A stretch of 64,000 nucleotides of DNA from Epichloe hybrida (lineage: Eukaryota > Ascomycota > Sordariomycetes > Hypocreales > Clavicipitaceae): the NCBI GenBank assembly GCA_019022495.1, contig JAFEKR010000001.1, positions 5,146,001-5,210,000 of the forward strand, written 5' to 3'. This document shows positions 49,204 to 59,974 of this stretch, in pieces. Positions within the stretch are counted from its first letter, which is position 1; every line of letters begins with the position of its first letter. The position numbers were made by a program, and so were the translations under genes. The notes under the pieces are model-generated. The model saw only the letters and a list, made by a program, of their open reading frames with translations. It made no database searches and had not been told where the DNA came from.

Positions 49204-50886
49204 ATGAGTTGTAAGTCGCGACCAGATCGACTTGAGGGACAAGCAGAACTCCAAAGCATCGGACTTGCATAAAAGGCCCTCCCCTGGCTTTTTGACGGAG
49301 AACTCCATGTTAGGCTACAGTACTGACACTCTATTGTGGTTCAAGTCGCAGGAATGCTCAACCGGCTCCACGGCCAACCCGAAAGTTACGACAAAAAGTA
49401 CGGTTTGACCCCGCACCGCAATTCATTGTTACACGAAGAACCCCCCCGGGGCTAATGTCACCCCATCTTGCCACGGTAAAGATCAAAGTACAGATTCGGC
49501 AGAACTCTCGGTGCCGGCACCTATGGAGTCGTTCGTGAGGCAGATGGTCCGACTGGCAAGGTAGCTGTCAAGATCATCCTGAAGAAGAGTGTCAAGGGCA
49601 ACGAGAAGATGGTTCACGACGAACTGGACATGCTTCAGAGGTTGAGGCACCCACACATTGTCAAATTTGTGGACTGGTTCGAATCGCGGGTACGTCTTCC
49701 TCACTTGCCGAAGTATGACTGAGAGAGGAGAGGGGGGGGGGGGAGGCAAACAAGCCTGATTGAAGAATTGCAGGACAAATTTTACATTGTCACGGAACTG
49801 GCGACCGGCGGAGAGCTGTTCGATCGAATTTGCGACCAAGGGAAGTTCACGGAGAAAGATGCATCCCAGACCATCAAACAGGTCATGTCAGCCGTGGATT
49901 ACCTGCACGACAACGATGTCGTCCACAGAGGTATGCTCACATGTTTTTGCGACTAAGCCTCGCTGCCTTTGGAGTCCTGCAATGCACACTAAAACGCGAT
50001 ATTGTAGATCTCAAACCGGAAAACCTCCTCTACGTCACGCGAGAGCCAGATTCCAATCTGATTCTCGCAGACTTCGGTATCGCCAAGACGCTAGACAGGA
50101 AAGAAGAGACTCTCAAGACCATGGCTGGCTCATTCGGCTACGCTGCGCCGGAAGTGATGGAGCAAAAGGGCCACGGGAAGCCCGTGGACATGTGGTCCAT
50201 GGGTGTCATTACCTATACTCTCCTGTGCGGGTACTCGCCATTCCGCAGCGAGAACTTGCGCGATTTGCTGCGCGAATGCACCGCAGCTCCAGTTCCCTTC
50301 CACGAGCGCTACTGGAAGGATGTCAGTCAAGATGCCAAGGATTTCATCCTCGGACTGATTGTACCTGAGCCCGAGAAGCGCTGGACCAGCAAGGTACGTC
50401 TTTAAGAAAAAAGAAAAAAAAAAACCATCTGGGGAATAAATGAGAAAAAGACCGAGAGACGAAAAGCTCAAATCCTCAATCATTCAAACCCTGGAACCCA
50501 ACATGATTGCTAACGACGACAAACCATTCCAGGAGGCACTCGGTCACATCTGGCTGAGCGGTAAGAACGCCACCGACCACAACCTGCTCCCCGAGCTGGC
50601 AGCCCACCGAAGAAGAGCGCGCCTCCGCCGCGCCGTCGAGATCATCAAGCTCCAGAACCGCATCCAGAAGCTCAAAGAGCACGAGGAAGACCCTGCCGAT
50701 TCCGACATGGGCGACGCCGCCTCGACCACCTCGTCGGCAGGAGCGGGAGAAAACAAGGGCGACGGGTCCAGGCTGCGCGTTTTGGGAGAGTTCGCCGTCC
50801 TTGAGGCCAAGCAGAAGCAAGAAAGTCTGCAGGTGGAAGAGGAGCTGGAAAAGGAGAGCAGACGGCGTAGTCTTGGTAACGCGTAG
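49204..50886 (+). CDS. CMK1: Calcium/calmodulin-dependent protein kinase (CaMKI-like)
   Basis: Cytosolic Ser/Thr kinase activated by calmodulin. Six exons: 49204-49210, 49346-49397, 49482-49689, 49774-49930, 50008-50393, 50533-50886; about 387 residues. The first exon is only 7 nt (ATG AGT T) and splices to give [20 protein letters not shown]. Kinase motifs: GAGTYGVV glycine loop, VAVKII catalytic Lys, HRDLKPEN split across an intron, [17 protein letters not shown] activation segment and [18 protein letters not shown]. The C-terminal [22 protein letters not shown] basic amphipathic helix fits a calmodulin-binding autoregulatory segment. The tail is acidic and ends in a coiled coil ([18 protein letters not shown]). 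Confidence 0.93.
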
Positions 50887-51532
50887 TAGACGAGGGGACT
50901 CGGCGGGCAATGGGATACCAGGAATGCGATGGAAGGGTGAGGGTGGGGGGGGGCCGACAAACTATTCTTTTTTCTTTTACAAGGTTTCATCGTCTTTTTA
51001 CTTGATGCGACACCTGTGTCGACTCGGGTTGGTCTCCGTAATGGGCGTGGTCATGGTCTTGTTCAGCAACGTGGGTTGAGAGATTGACGTATGCAAGTTT
51101 GATAAACCCGCACGTTCAGACAGCAAGAGGAATTAATGTACGAAGCACTCCGTACGTAATGAGCGTCATAAATAACCCCTGCCGTTACTAATTCGTCAAT
51201 GTACGCAGTGTAACATGTCAATCAAAGTCGCACGGCACGACGAGTCCACCGCACACAAACACCATCATGTTGAGAACTTGTCATCCGTAGCAAATGAAAT
51301 AATACACCTCATGAGCCCGTAACATGATGGAAAGCCTTAAGCCCGCCAGTGTACACCATACACGTCCTTCTCCAGAGAAGAACAGGAACAGGAACAAATT
51401 ATATACGAGAAGATAGCTTGTCAACAAGACAAGTGAAGCGAACGAAAAAAGAAGAAGAAAAAGGTTTGTATGCGCATATACTTCATCAAGATGTCCATTA
51501 ATCATAAGAATAGGTGTTGGGAATGAAACTCC
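50887..51532. other. Intergenic region between convergent genes
   Basis: 646 bp between CMK1 and the hypothetical gene at 51533-52779. Contains G- and T-rich tracts and near-matches (CACTCCGTA) of the recurring 9-mer at 51147. No gene seen. Confidence 0.6.
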
Positions 51533-52779
51533 TCACTCCGTCATATCAGCCAGTGCATTCTCGCGCAGCGTCTCATAACGTTGAACGTCGAAGCGCGCTC
51601 GTTTCCATCCCGAGGCCCGCAGGCGCTCTATACGGGCTTTGATGTCCAGTGCCCTCATTTCCTGATTTGTATGGATCGGAGCAGTGGGGATGTGGCAGGC
51701 TGCGATTTCAATGTCCAGCGTGGTCATGTGGGAAGTGATTTGGCGGCGGATGCTGCTGAGGATGGCGCAGAAGCGATGTATGGAGCGGGTTTGGAAGAAG
51801 GGATCCATGTCTTCTGCTTCGCTGAGGTCGGGAGAGGAGAGGACATCTTGGACTAGAATGGGGGCTGTTGTGATGGGCGTCGGGATAGGCGTGTGCTTGA
51901 CAGACTTGAGGATTGATTCAGGGAAAACTGGCTCCGGGGACGACCGACCTAGCCATTCATCGAAGCCAAGGGTGGGACTGTCCGGTCGGATGATGGGCTC
52001 CATCATCAGCTCGTCGCAGAAGGCGACCTTTTTCTTTTTGGGGAGTGGCTGGAAGGTTTCGTCGAGGGAGCCGAGCGACGGCACCGGCGAGGACATCCTT
52101 GTGGAGGCCGTTGAGCCCGAGACATCGGAGCCGTGTGCTGAGCGGGGCCTTGAGAAGGTGTTGATGCGTGACGAGGGACGGCTGATTTCCTGATCAGCTT
52201 GGCTGGCGAGGTCAGAGGCACAGCTGTAGTGGTCGTATGCCTGTTTGAGAAGGGTTGTGCGGAACGGCGAGGAGTGGTGGATGGCGCGAGCTTGCATCTC
52301 CAAGGCAGTGGCGGCATAAAAGCGAAGATAGACTAGGTGAACGGGGTGTGCATTGCCCTATTGATTTGTGTTAGCGTCAGAAGGCATTTTGAGGAATTGG
52401 TGTTTTGAGTATCGCTTTCACATTTGGATAGACTTACAAGCTCGTCACCGAGAAGAACCTCATGGCACCGCGCCGAACACTGCCGAAACCTTCGGTTCAT
52501 ATATTCCCTCTTGATTTCGCCCAGCGTCGCTTTCCACTCCCTGTTTGTGCGGGGGGTAGCACGAATTTTGGTGACTTGCTCAGTCTGAGACTGCGGCTGC
52601 GGCTGCGGCTGCGGCTTCTTATGCTGGGGTTGACGCCTAGGGCGTAATACATGTGATTTCTGTTGATTCGATGGCGCACTAGGAAAACGACAGAGTATGT
52701 CCTCGTGTCTTTGCAAGAAGACGCTGTTCCTCTTGGAGTAGCACTCATTTCCAAGTGCAAGAGGAATCAAGGAAGCCAT
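51533..52779 (-). CDS. Fungal hypothetical protein
   Basis: Function unknown. Exons 52438-52779 and 51533-52357 (80-bp intron); about 388 residues. The N-terminal part has a Gln/Pro dipeptide run (PQPQPQPQSQ) and a Cys-containing helix (REYMNRRFRQCSARCHEVLL). After the junction GDELGNAHPVHLVYLRFYAATA the sequence is helical, which could be a TPR-like or microtubule-interacting-like helical repeat; this is speculative. The middle is disordered and Ser/Pro-rich with a basic KKKKVAFCDE motif. The last 90 residues are helical (IHRFCAILSSIRRQI, ALDIKARIERLRASGWKRARFDV). Good splice sites and consistent codon use support a real gene. Confidence 0.75.
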
Positions 52780-55700
52780 GGCGTGGAAAAGTGCCGTTTG
52801 TTGGCAGAAACTGAGATATCACCCTCCCTTCTGCGGCAGCACTAGCAAGGGTCGCGAGATATGAGCCAGATATATAGGTCAGCGAAGGAGGACAGTTTTG
52901 CGGAGGTGTGATGTGGCGGATAATGCGCGCGTTTCAAGTGGTGCAGTTCAACCCACGATGTTGAAGCTGCAATGTGCACATGGGTTGGGGTTAAATGTCG
53001 CAGCCGATTCGTAGCGTTGCAGCTTTGTCTCTATTGTTGGCGTCTGGCCGTGTACATTTGTCATCCGCAAAGGGGTGCTATATAGGATGATGCGCGAGAA
53101 TGGGAGATGCTTTTTTTTTCTTTTTCTTTTTTCCAGGGAGGATGAGATGATAATAATTGCGTCGTGATTTTTGATATTTTGTTTTCGCGTCCGGTAATAG
53201 TTGTGGAAGAAGGAGTGGAGGTCGCAGTGGAGAGGTTGCAGTGGCCAGTGGCTATGGCAATATAACTCCTCTGTTATAACTTGTTGTGGTGCGGAAAATG
53301 CTGGTGGGATTTCGGAGGTACCTGAAAAGTTGCAGTACAGTACAGAAAACGAGAACTAAATTATTAGGATATGGGAAACAAAAATTCTCATAAGTGCCGC
53401 CCCGATATGGTAGAATGATGCTCTTGTGACGCTGAAAGCAGTGTATAATGCCCTGCTGTGAGACAGACCCGGCGAAAGACCTGTTGCGAGATGGCAGAAG
53501 CGAGGCGGACCGATGTGTATTTAAGAAACATCCATCTCTTTCAAGGGACACGAGGTGGCGGGAGTTTTTGTTTGTGATGGCACATCACTGTATTTCATTT
53601 TTGTCCCCGTTTCCTTGGCCCCTGCTCTGGAGAGGGGGTCGTTTCTTCTTCTTTCCCCTTCTCTTCCCTGGACAAGAGATAACGCCCACCCCGATTCAGG
53701 ACTTTGCTGGGCTGTTTCTCCCACATGTCTCAGTCGTCACCCGCATGCACCAAGGGACAAGGGGTGAGGAAGGACGTTGGTTGGATTTGGTTGACCATGC
53801 CATGCCCTAGATGGGATGAGGATGGGATGAGAATCATGGGATGGACATGGATGGGATGGACATGGGGGTGCGGCTACTTGCCAATTGCGTTTGCTGTGGG
53901 ACAAAGTCAGAGCGCCCGCAGATGGTTGGGCCACGGGGAGAGAAAAGCAACAGCTGCCTGCCTGGTGATGCCGCTTTTCTTTTCCTGAAATTTGAAATTT
54001 GCCTCCTTTCCCTAATAACTTTCCTTTCCTGAGTGACGGTTGGGCAGGTGGGCGAACCAAACAGACTGCCAGATCTGTTTCCTCGATTGAGGACAGAAGA
54101 TATCTGACCTGCCACATCTGCCTAGAGATATCTATGTAGGCACATATCGTCCGTACATGATTGATGGAGTGAATACCGAGCAAGAGGATCAAGCTAAAGC
54201 AAGAATAGCCGCAAAAGCAATATGTATCCAAAAGAAAACAAAATACGGACTACACAAATCGCTCACAAAGCGACAGCGCATGGGAATGAATGGCGCAGGG
54301 GTCACCTTGCTTGTTGACAATGGACATGCACACCTGTCACTTTTCCTCCAAGAGGCAAACGGAGGCAAACGTCGATGCTCTCTCTGCTAGAGATATCCCA
54401 AGTCAGTGCAGTGCAGTGCTGTGCTGTGCTGTGCTGTGCCAGGTGCGGGGGACAACAACTGCAAGATGATGACACGGTACGGATCAGAGAACAGCTCGGG
54501 GCAGGCAAACAAGCACTCTGGTATTCTGGTACTCTGGTACTCTGGCTCTCTCGTAAATATGTACTGATTCTCAAAAAGCAAGGATTGCCCTGGTCACCTA
54601 TTCTGCCTCTTTTCTCTTTTGCGGAAGCAGCTCGCCTCCGCATCCCGCATCCCAGCAGCAGCAGTGGCAAGTGGCAGCAGGTATTTTTTTACACTGTACC
54701 AACTTATTTTAGAGGCAGGTACGGGGCCCTACCGGCTCCACCTCCGCCTTCCCGCCGATGGCTTAGCTTTGCAAGAAGTATCCAGCATCTCCGACGTGAC
54801 GCACTTTCCAACCAGCAGACAGACCGCTCTACACCTTCCTTTCATGTTGGTTCTACCACTCTCGTCTCTTCTTGTCACGGGGAAGCACAAGCAATGTTGC
54901 GCCACTCGAAGAGGCTGAGCACATTCTGGTGGCACTGCCTGCTGCAGGCTGCAACGCACGTCCATCGAGGATCAAGTGTCGGAGACGTCTCGATTTCCAT
55001 CGTTCTGTCGGGATTTTCCCTGCTTTTGTTGTCTCGGGCTGCTGTTCGGTTTCCTTGATCATTGCCCTGCCCTCGCCTCGTAGCTGACAAGCTGGGTATG
55101 CTATACTCCGTAGATATATACACCGTAGAAATTAAGAATAAGAGTAGCCAGGGCCCCTGACTACCTGGTGTCTACGTTTACCTTCGAGTCAACGCCTTGG
55201 AGCCGAGACGAGACATAATGGCCTAGACAGTGAGTGTACGAAGTACGGGGAATTTATACCCAAGACTCGTTGTACCACGGACCATGCTTTCTGTGGTAAA
55301 ACTCCTTCAGCAGACGCACATTTTGACTGTATTGTACTCCGTACCGGAACCTTTTCCATCGTCAGAGTTTCCAACATCTAGCAATGCGCCATGTATGCAC
55401 TTGTCTTGTAAAGCACCACCATGCCAATATTTTTTTTTTTTTCAATCGCCAGAATTAATGATGTATTCAGTAAACATGCTCTCTAGTAATGTCTTGGATC
55501 AGTGCCGGATACGAAGGTTGCACATGCATCTAGCCCGCGATCAGCCTCGTCACGCCTTGGTTCCGAAACGCTCTCAATCGGTCATGATCTCTCACGAGAC
55601 TCGAATGCACCCCTGCTGTCCGACCAGAGGATAGCTAGGTCGACCATGCTCCCGGGTCGATCATGTAGGGTCTCGGGCTGTGCCATCCTGAGCTGAGAAC

Positions 55701-56452
55701 TACCCTTAAAACTGCATCGGAGTGAAATCGCCCAAGGGCTCAGCCCCCCCGGCCTTGTGTTATCATGGCATTTGATATCACAATTCACTTTTCTCGATGC
55801 GTAAAGTACGGGACAAGACGTGATCGATCTTCTTCCAAATTCCGATCTCGCACTGCGCTAGCGTACTGAAGGGAGAAGCCGAAGAAGCAATTCACAGACA
55901 TGACGTCCCGGAATAGCTGAGATGCGGTCCGAAAACAGCACACCGGTTCAAGGCGATTGCGCGTGTTACTGGATCTGCGGTTCAAAGTTGTTGAGAAGCT
56001 CATGGCTTTTGTCCACTGTGTCTCTGGATGGTGGTTGAGTGGTCACTTTTCTTACCATGTCACACGTGTACATAGTATCTACGAGGCCATTTCGCCCTTG
56101 ACGCCAGGCGATCTAACCAGAAGTTATTCATAAGAGAGGGGGGGGGGGGGCTAGCAAAGCCAGGGATATCAATATTTCGAGATGTTCCCCCAGGGTAGCC
56201 GTTTTGGCTGTTTGGCGAAACCAAGGAACATGCAAATGGCCTCTGGGCTGAAACCGGAAGAGAAGAATAAGCAGCAGCAGCCTTGTACCTTGTCATTCGA
56301 CCAGAAATTACAGAAATTATCGACACTCACCCAAGCTACTCCGTACATGTTGGCTTCTCATTGTCCGCGTCAGACCAGACCCAAGCAATGCGGGAGGTCC
56401 ATCCGGGATACAGAGTGACAGCCTTGGCAAGTGACTAGGCGGCTGGCACATA
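52780..56452. other. Gene-poor 3.7 kb
   Basis: No recognisable protein gene. Simple-sequence patches include ATGGGATGGAC-type repeats (53813-53870), GTGCA/GTGCT repeats (54404-54439) and CTCTGGTA repeats (54517-54547). Exact TACTCCGTA copies lie at 55104, 55335 and 56337. Confidence 0.5.
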
Positions 56453-56458
56453 TGTATA

Positions 56459-57413
56459 GGCAAATTCGTTATTGGCAACTTTAGCAGTTTTTCCAACTTT
56501 ACAGTAGGAGGAACCGGCATCAACAAGGCCGAATTCCAAGACAAATTCGATCAACTAGCGTAAGAAAACACCAGAGTGACAAGATTAGATTCCTCTTTTC
56601 AAATGCGAATCTAATTCAAGGCCACTGCAGCTTGCATATGTTTGCGCTCTTTATTGGTCGCGTAGGGTTGAACTACGTCAACAAGGTCGGTTAAGCAGAG
56701 AGAAAATGAATGGCAATGCACAACAGTTCGGGGCTGGCGTGATGGAGACAACAGTTGTGTTTTCGCATGATGGGTATTATTAGGTTGACTTCTGCTATTC
56801 GACTTCACTACTACTTGCAAGCTCTAGTATGAGATCCAATTCGACAAGATGAGCAACGAGGTCTTTGCGGAAAGCTCAAAGTTCGCTTCCGAGTCAATAG
56901 GTGCATTCCGAACGGTCGCATCGCTCACTCTGGAGGGAACCCATTTGCAAACGATTTGAGGAGCTCTGCAAGGGCCATGTTATGGCGGCTTTCAGAATAG
57001 CTCGATGGGTCAGCTTGCTATTCGGATTCTCGGACAGCGCCACCACGGCTCGTCAAGCGTTGGTCTTCTACTATGGTGGACGGCTGCTACTGGGCGGCGA
57101 GTACGGAATCATGAGTTTTTTTTTCGTGTGCTTCATGTCCATTACCCAAGCGGGCGAATCTGCCGGCCAGGGACTCCGTTTCGGACCAAACGCAGCATCA
57201 GGTCACGGCTGCGTCTAACCGAATCTTAAACAGGCGGGAATCGCGTTTGCGTGACGAGCATTCGGATATCAAAGACGTTGCAGATATAAAGGGCGGCATG
57301 AAGATTGAGCTGGACAACATCCACTTCCGGTATCCCACGCGAGAGACGCCTGTATTTCAGGGGCTCAGCCTGACCATAAGCTCTTGGGGCGAGGGAACCA
57401 CGGGGAATTGTTG
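56459..57413 (+). pseudogene. Relic of an ABCB (P-glycoprotein-type) multidrug transporter
   Basis: Two fragments of one full-size ABC exporter remain. Fragment 1 (56459-56559, with an intact-looking 71-bp intron, then 56631-56693) encodes FTVGGTGINKAEFQDKFDQL and FALFIGRVGLNYVNK, the first loop and second helix of transmembrane domain 1. Fragment 2 (about 56828-57413) encodes the end of transmembrane domain 2: NEVFAESSKFASESIGAFRT, a one-base frame change near 56937, RWVSLLFGFSDSATTARQAL, FYYGGRLL, GESAGQGLRFGPNAA, another frame change near 57200, then IELDNIHFRYPTRETPVFQG. Everything between (rest of TMD1, nucleotide-binding domain 1) and after (nucleotide-binding domain 2) is missing, so no functional pump can be made. 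Confidence 0.8.
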
Positions 57414-57858
57414 AAGCGGAAGGGTGTTTACTGGCAGATGGTAAGCAGCACTTTCTTCTCTTCATCGGTCCAGAGCCTGACTTTGACACTAAAGAGCGAA
57501 GAGTCAGCAAAGCAACACCAAGGTGGGCTCATACCTCCGAAGAGACGTAGGAACAGGTTGGGGGAGCAAGATATGCGGCGGCTCTGTACGATAAAAGTAC
57601 CATTGTTCAAACCAGAGCCGCATTCCCCTTCTCATCATTATTTACGGATTCTAATAGCAATCATCACATGACCGCGCTCCTGCTATTCTAACAGCACCAT
57701 GTAATCAATCACACGACCAACTCACTTGTTCTAACACCACGACTGTACAAGCTAGTATATGAAGGAAATGTACAAAGATGGCGCCAAAGTCCTGCTCATA
57801 TCGCCTGAGTACACAACACACCCAGTATCCAGTCCTCCTCATGACACAGGATGCCATT
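57414..57858. other. Intergenic gap between the ABC relic and the hydrolase
   Basis: 445 bp. A minus-strand ORF here (57428-57610) contains RLWTDEEKKVLLTICQ, which hints at a SANT-like helix but is too short to call. Nothing else seen. Confidence 0.45.
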
Positions 57859-59149
57859 TCACGACTTGACGCCCCAAAAGTCATCCAACTCGTCCATGAT
57901 GCGCCCAGGATGCGTCATGACAAAATCATGACTCCCCGGGACGACCCTCCACGACACGTGGCCCTCCCCCCCGGCCAGCGGCAGCCCATGCTCCCTATAC
58001 TCGCTCTCGTGAATCAACTCATCCGTCTCGGCAAAGATGACGGCCGTGGTGCCAGGCCTCCTCCTCGCCAAACCCCTCCACTGCTCATGCTGCCCCATCA
58101 GTGGCGCATGCCGTATGCACGACATGAAGGCCGGCACGAAGCCCTCGTGGTTCAGCACCATCCAGCGCACATAATCAAGCACTCTCATCTCCAATGGCGT
58201 CGTCGTCGTTACCTCGTCCCCATGATGCAAGTCCTCGGCCTCGGCAGCCGCCATGACAGCCGCCGCCCTCGTCGACGACGACGCAATCGGCCTCTGCAGC
58301 CGCCGGCCCGTCAGCACGGCCAAGACGCGCTCCGGCACGAGCCCGCTCGAGAAGACGAAGCGCACCACTGGCCCAAAGGACGACGCGTCAATGAGGCCCG
58401 CGGGCGCGAGCAGCACGAGCGACGACACCATGTGCGGGAAGGCGTTTGCGAACGGCACGGCGATGCCTCCGCCCAGCGAGTATCCGACCAGGCGGAAGGC
58501 CCCGGTGCCGGTCCAGCACAGCGGCGACGAGGCGAGCACCGCGAGCATCTGCGACGTGTACAGCCGAGTGTCGTGCGGGAGATCGCCCACGCCGTCCGAG
58601 AAGCCGCGCCCGAAGAGATCCTATGCAGTACACACAGAATCAGATGCCACAACGCAAGTCAAAATTGCCCGAGGACGTGGGGAGGGAAAAACGTACAAAC
58701 AGCATGACTCTGCATCCCCGGTCGACCAGGGCGTGGGCTATGCGCGAAAGCGTGATGCAGCTTGTGCTTATGCCGTGAACGAGCAGGACTTTCTGCCCTC
58801 GCTGGGGTCCGAACTCGTAGGCGCGGATGGTGCCGTACTGTGTGGCTTGTCAGTTATTCAGTTTATTATTATGTAGTCGGCAACTTCAACTTGGCTCTGG
58901 CAAACTCGGTTTCCATACCGGCGTGTCGACGTCTCTCGCCCCGGGAAAGGAATCCGGCACGTAGGCCAGCCCGGCCAGCTCCTCGCTCGACAGGCGCGGC
59001 ATGACGGTCCGGAGCGGACTCTTCAGCACTGCCCGCTTGCGAGGCCAGAGGGCCATCCTGGCGAGCACGATGAGAGACGTCGTTGCCATGGCCGTCGTGG
59101 TGACGACGAGGGCTGCGTGCGGGAGGGTCGGCCAGGGTAGTTTGTCCAT
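57859..59149 (-). CDS. Alpha/beta hydrolase with N-terminal membrane anchor
   Basis: Serine hydrolase of unknown substrate. Exons 58919-59149, 58697-58837, 57859-58620; about 377 residues. A hydrophobic N-terminal anchor (ALVVTTTAMATTSLIVLARMALW) precedes a basic stop-transfer (WPRKR). The hydrolase fold starts at YGTIRAYEFGPQRGQKVLLVHG (oxyanion loop HGIS), then VMLFDLFGRGFSDG across an intron, the nucleophile elbow GYSLGGG with Ser at about residue 172, an Asp candidate in FAETDELIHESEY and the catalytic His in VPGSHDFVMTHP. Nearest broad class is monoglyceride-lipase or epoxide-hydrolase-like hydrolases. The start at 59149 is preferred because the anchor follows directly; an in-frame ATG at 59296 would add 49 residues. 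Divergent from PIB1. Confidence 0.88.
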
Positions 59150-59974
59150 TGCTCGTGATGGCCACTGGGGGGTTTTGGGGGGGTGCACAACCAACTTGTG
59201 CACGATGGAATCAATTTGTATCATGAGCGGACAGAAGACGGAAGATTTGAAGATTCGTGCATGCAACTCGGGGACCTCGGCAGCTACATGTAACACAGTG
59301 GGTTACAGACGCGAGGCAACCCCCCATTTCAATGGACCATTTCAATGGACGTCGCTTTCCTCGAAGCCGAGGGTTAATACGGGCTACAGTGGGTGTACAA
59401 TGGATCGTGAGGTGGGGAAGTGGTAATTGTACATGTACTCCGTAGATACTCATTGTTGCCAATGCGGGCCACGTTCCGGCCAACTAGGCGCCCTGAGGCA
59501 GATCCACTAGGGGCTGGCTGTCATGTACCTCATAAGTACTCCGTACATGTAAGCTCTACAGAACCAGATGACATGCCACTGACGCAAGGCCCGGCAAGGG
59601 TGCTCGCGTGTCACCAGGCTTCCTCCCCTCAGCTGGCGATAAGCCTCAAGTTAAGACGACCACCGACCACACGTCCTGCAGAGTCGCTGCCTGCCCGCCC
59701 GTTTGCCTTGTTCCTCACCATGCCCTGACATCCTGCATCAATCTATAGTCTGACAGCCGCCTCGAGCAGAGAGCCCCTGGTAATTAACTCTATACTCCAC
59801 ACTCTGAAACTCGGACCTTGCATGCCCGCAGCCTCAAACTCAAACCGAAATTTTACGTGGCGACGACATATGATTATATGATTAATCTGGATACCGCACC
59901 TTCTTAATTTCCTCCTCGTTGCCTTTCTGCTACCGACGTTCGTATACTCGCGCGACCGGCCCTGATGTTCAAGC
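59150..59974. promoter_or_regulatory. Divergent promoter between the hydrolase and PIB1
   Basis: 825 bp between start codons. Contains TACTCCGTA at 59436 and 59537, the first inside the 15-mer TACATGTACTCCGTA. No other element is claimed. Confidence 0.45.

Noticed and set aside
57428..57610. Small minus-strand ORF with RLWTDEEKKVLLTICQ
   Set aside because: The SANT-like resemblance is one short segment at the end of a 60-codon ORF with no further domain; too weak to annotate.
56459..59149. Transporter plus hydrolase as part of a secondary-metabolite cluster
   Set aside because: No synthase, P450 or pathway regulator is nearby, and the transporter is only a relic.
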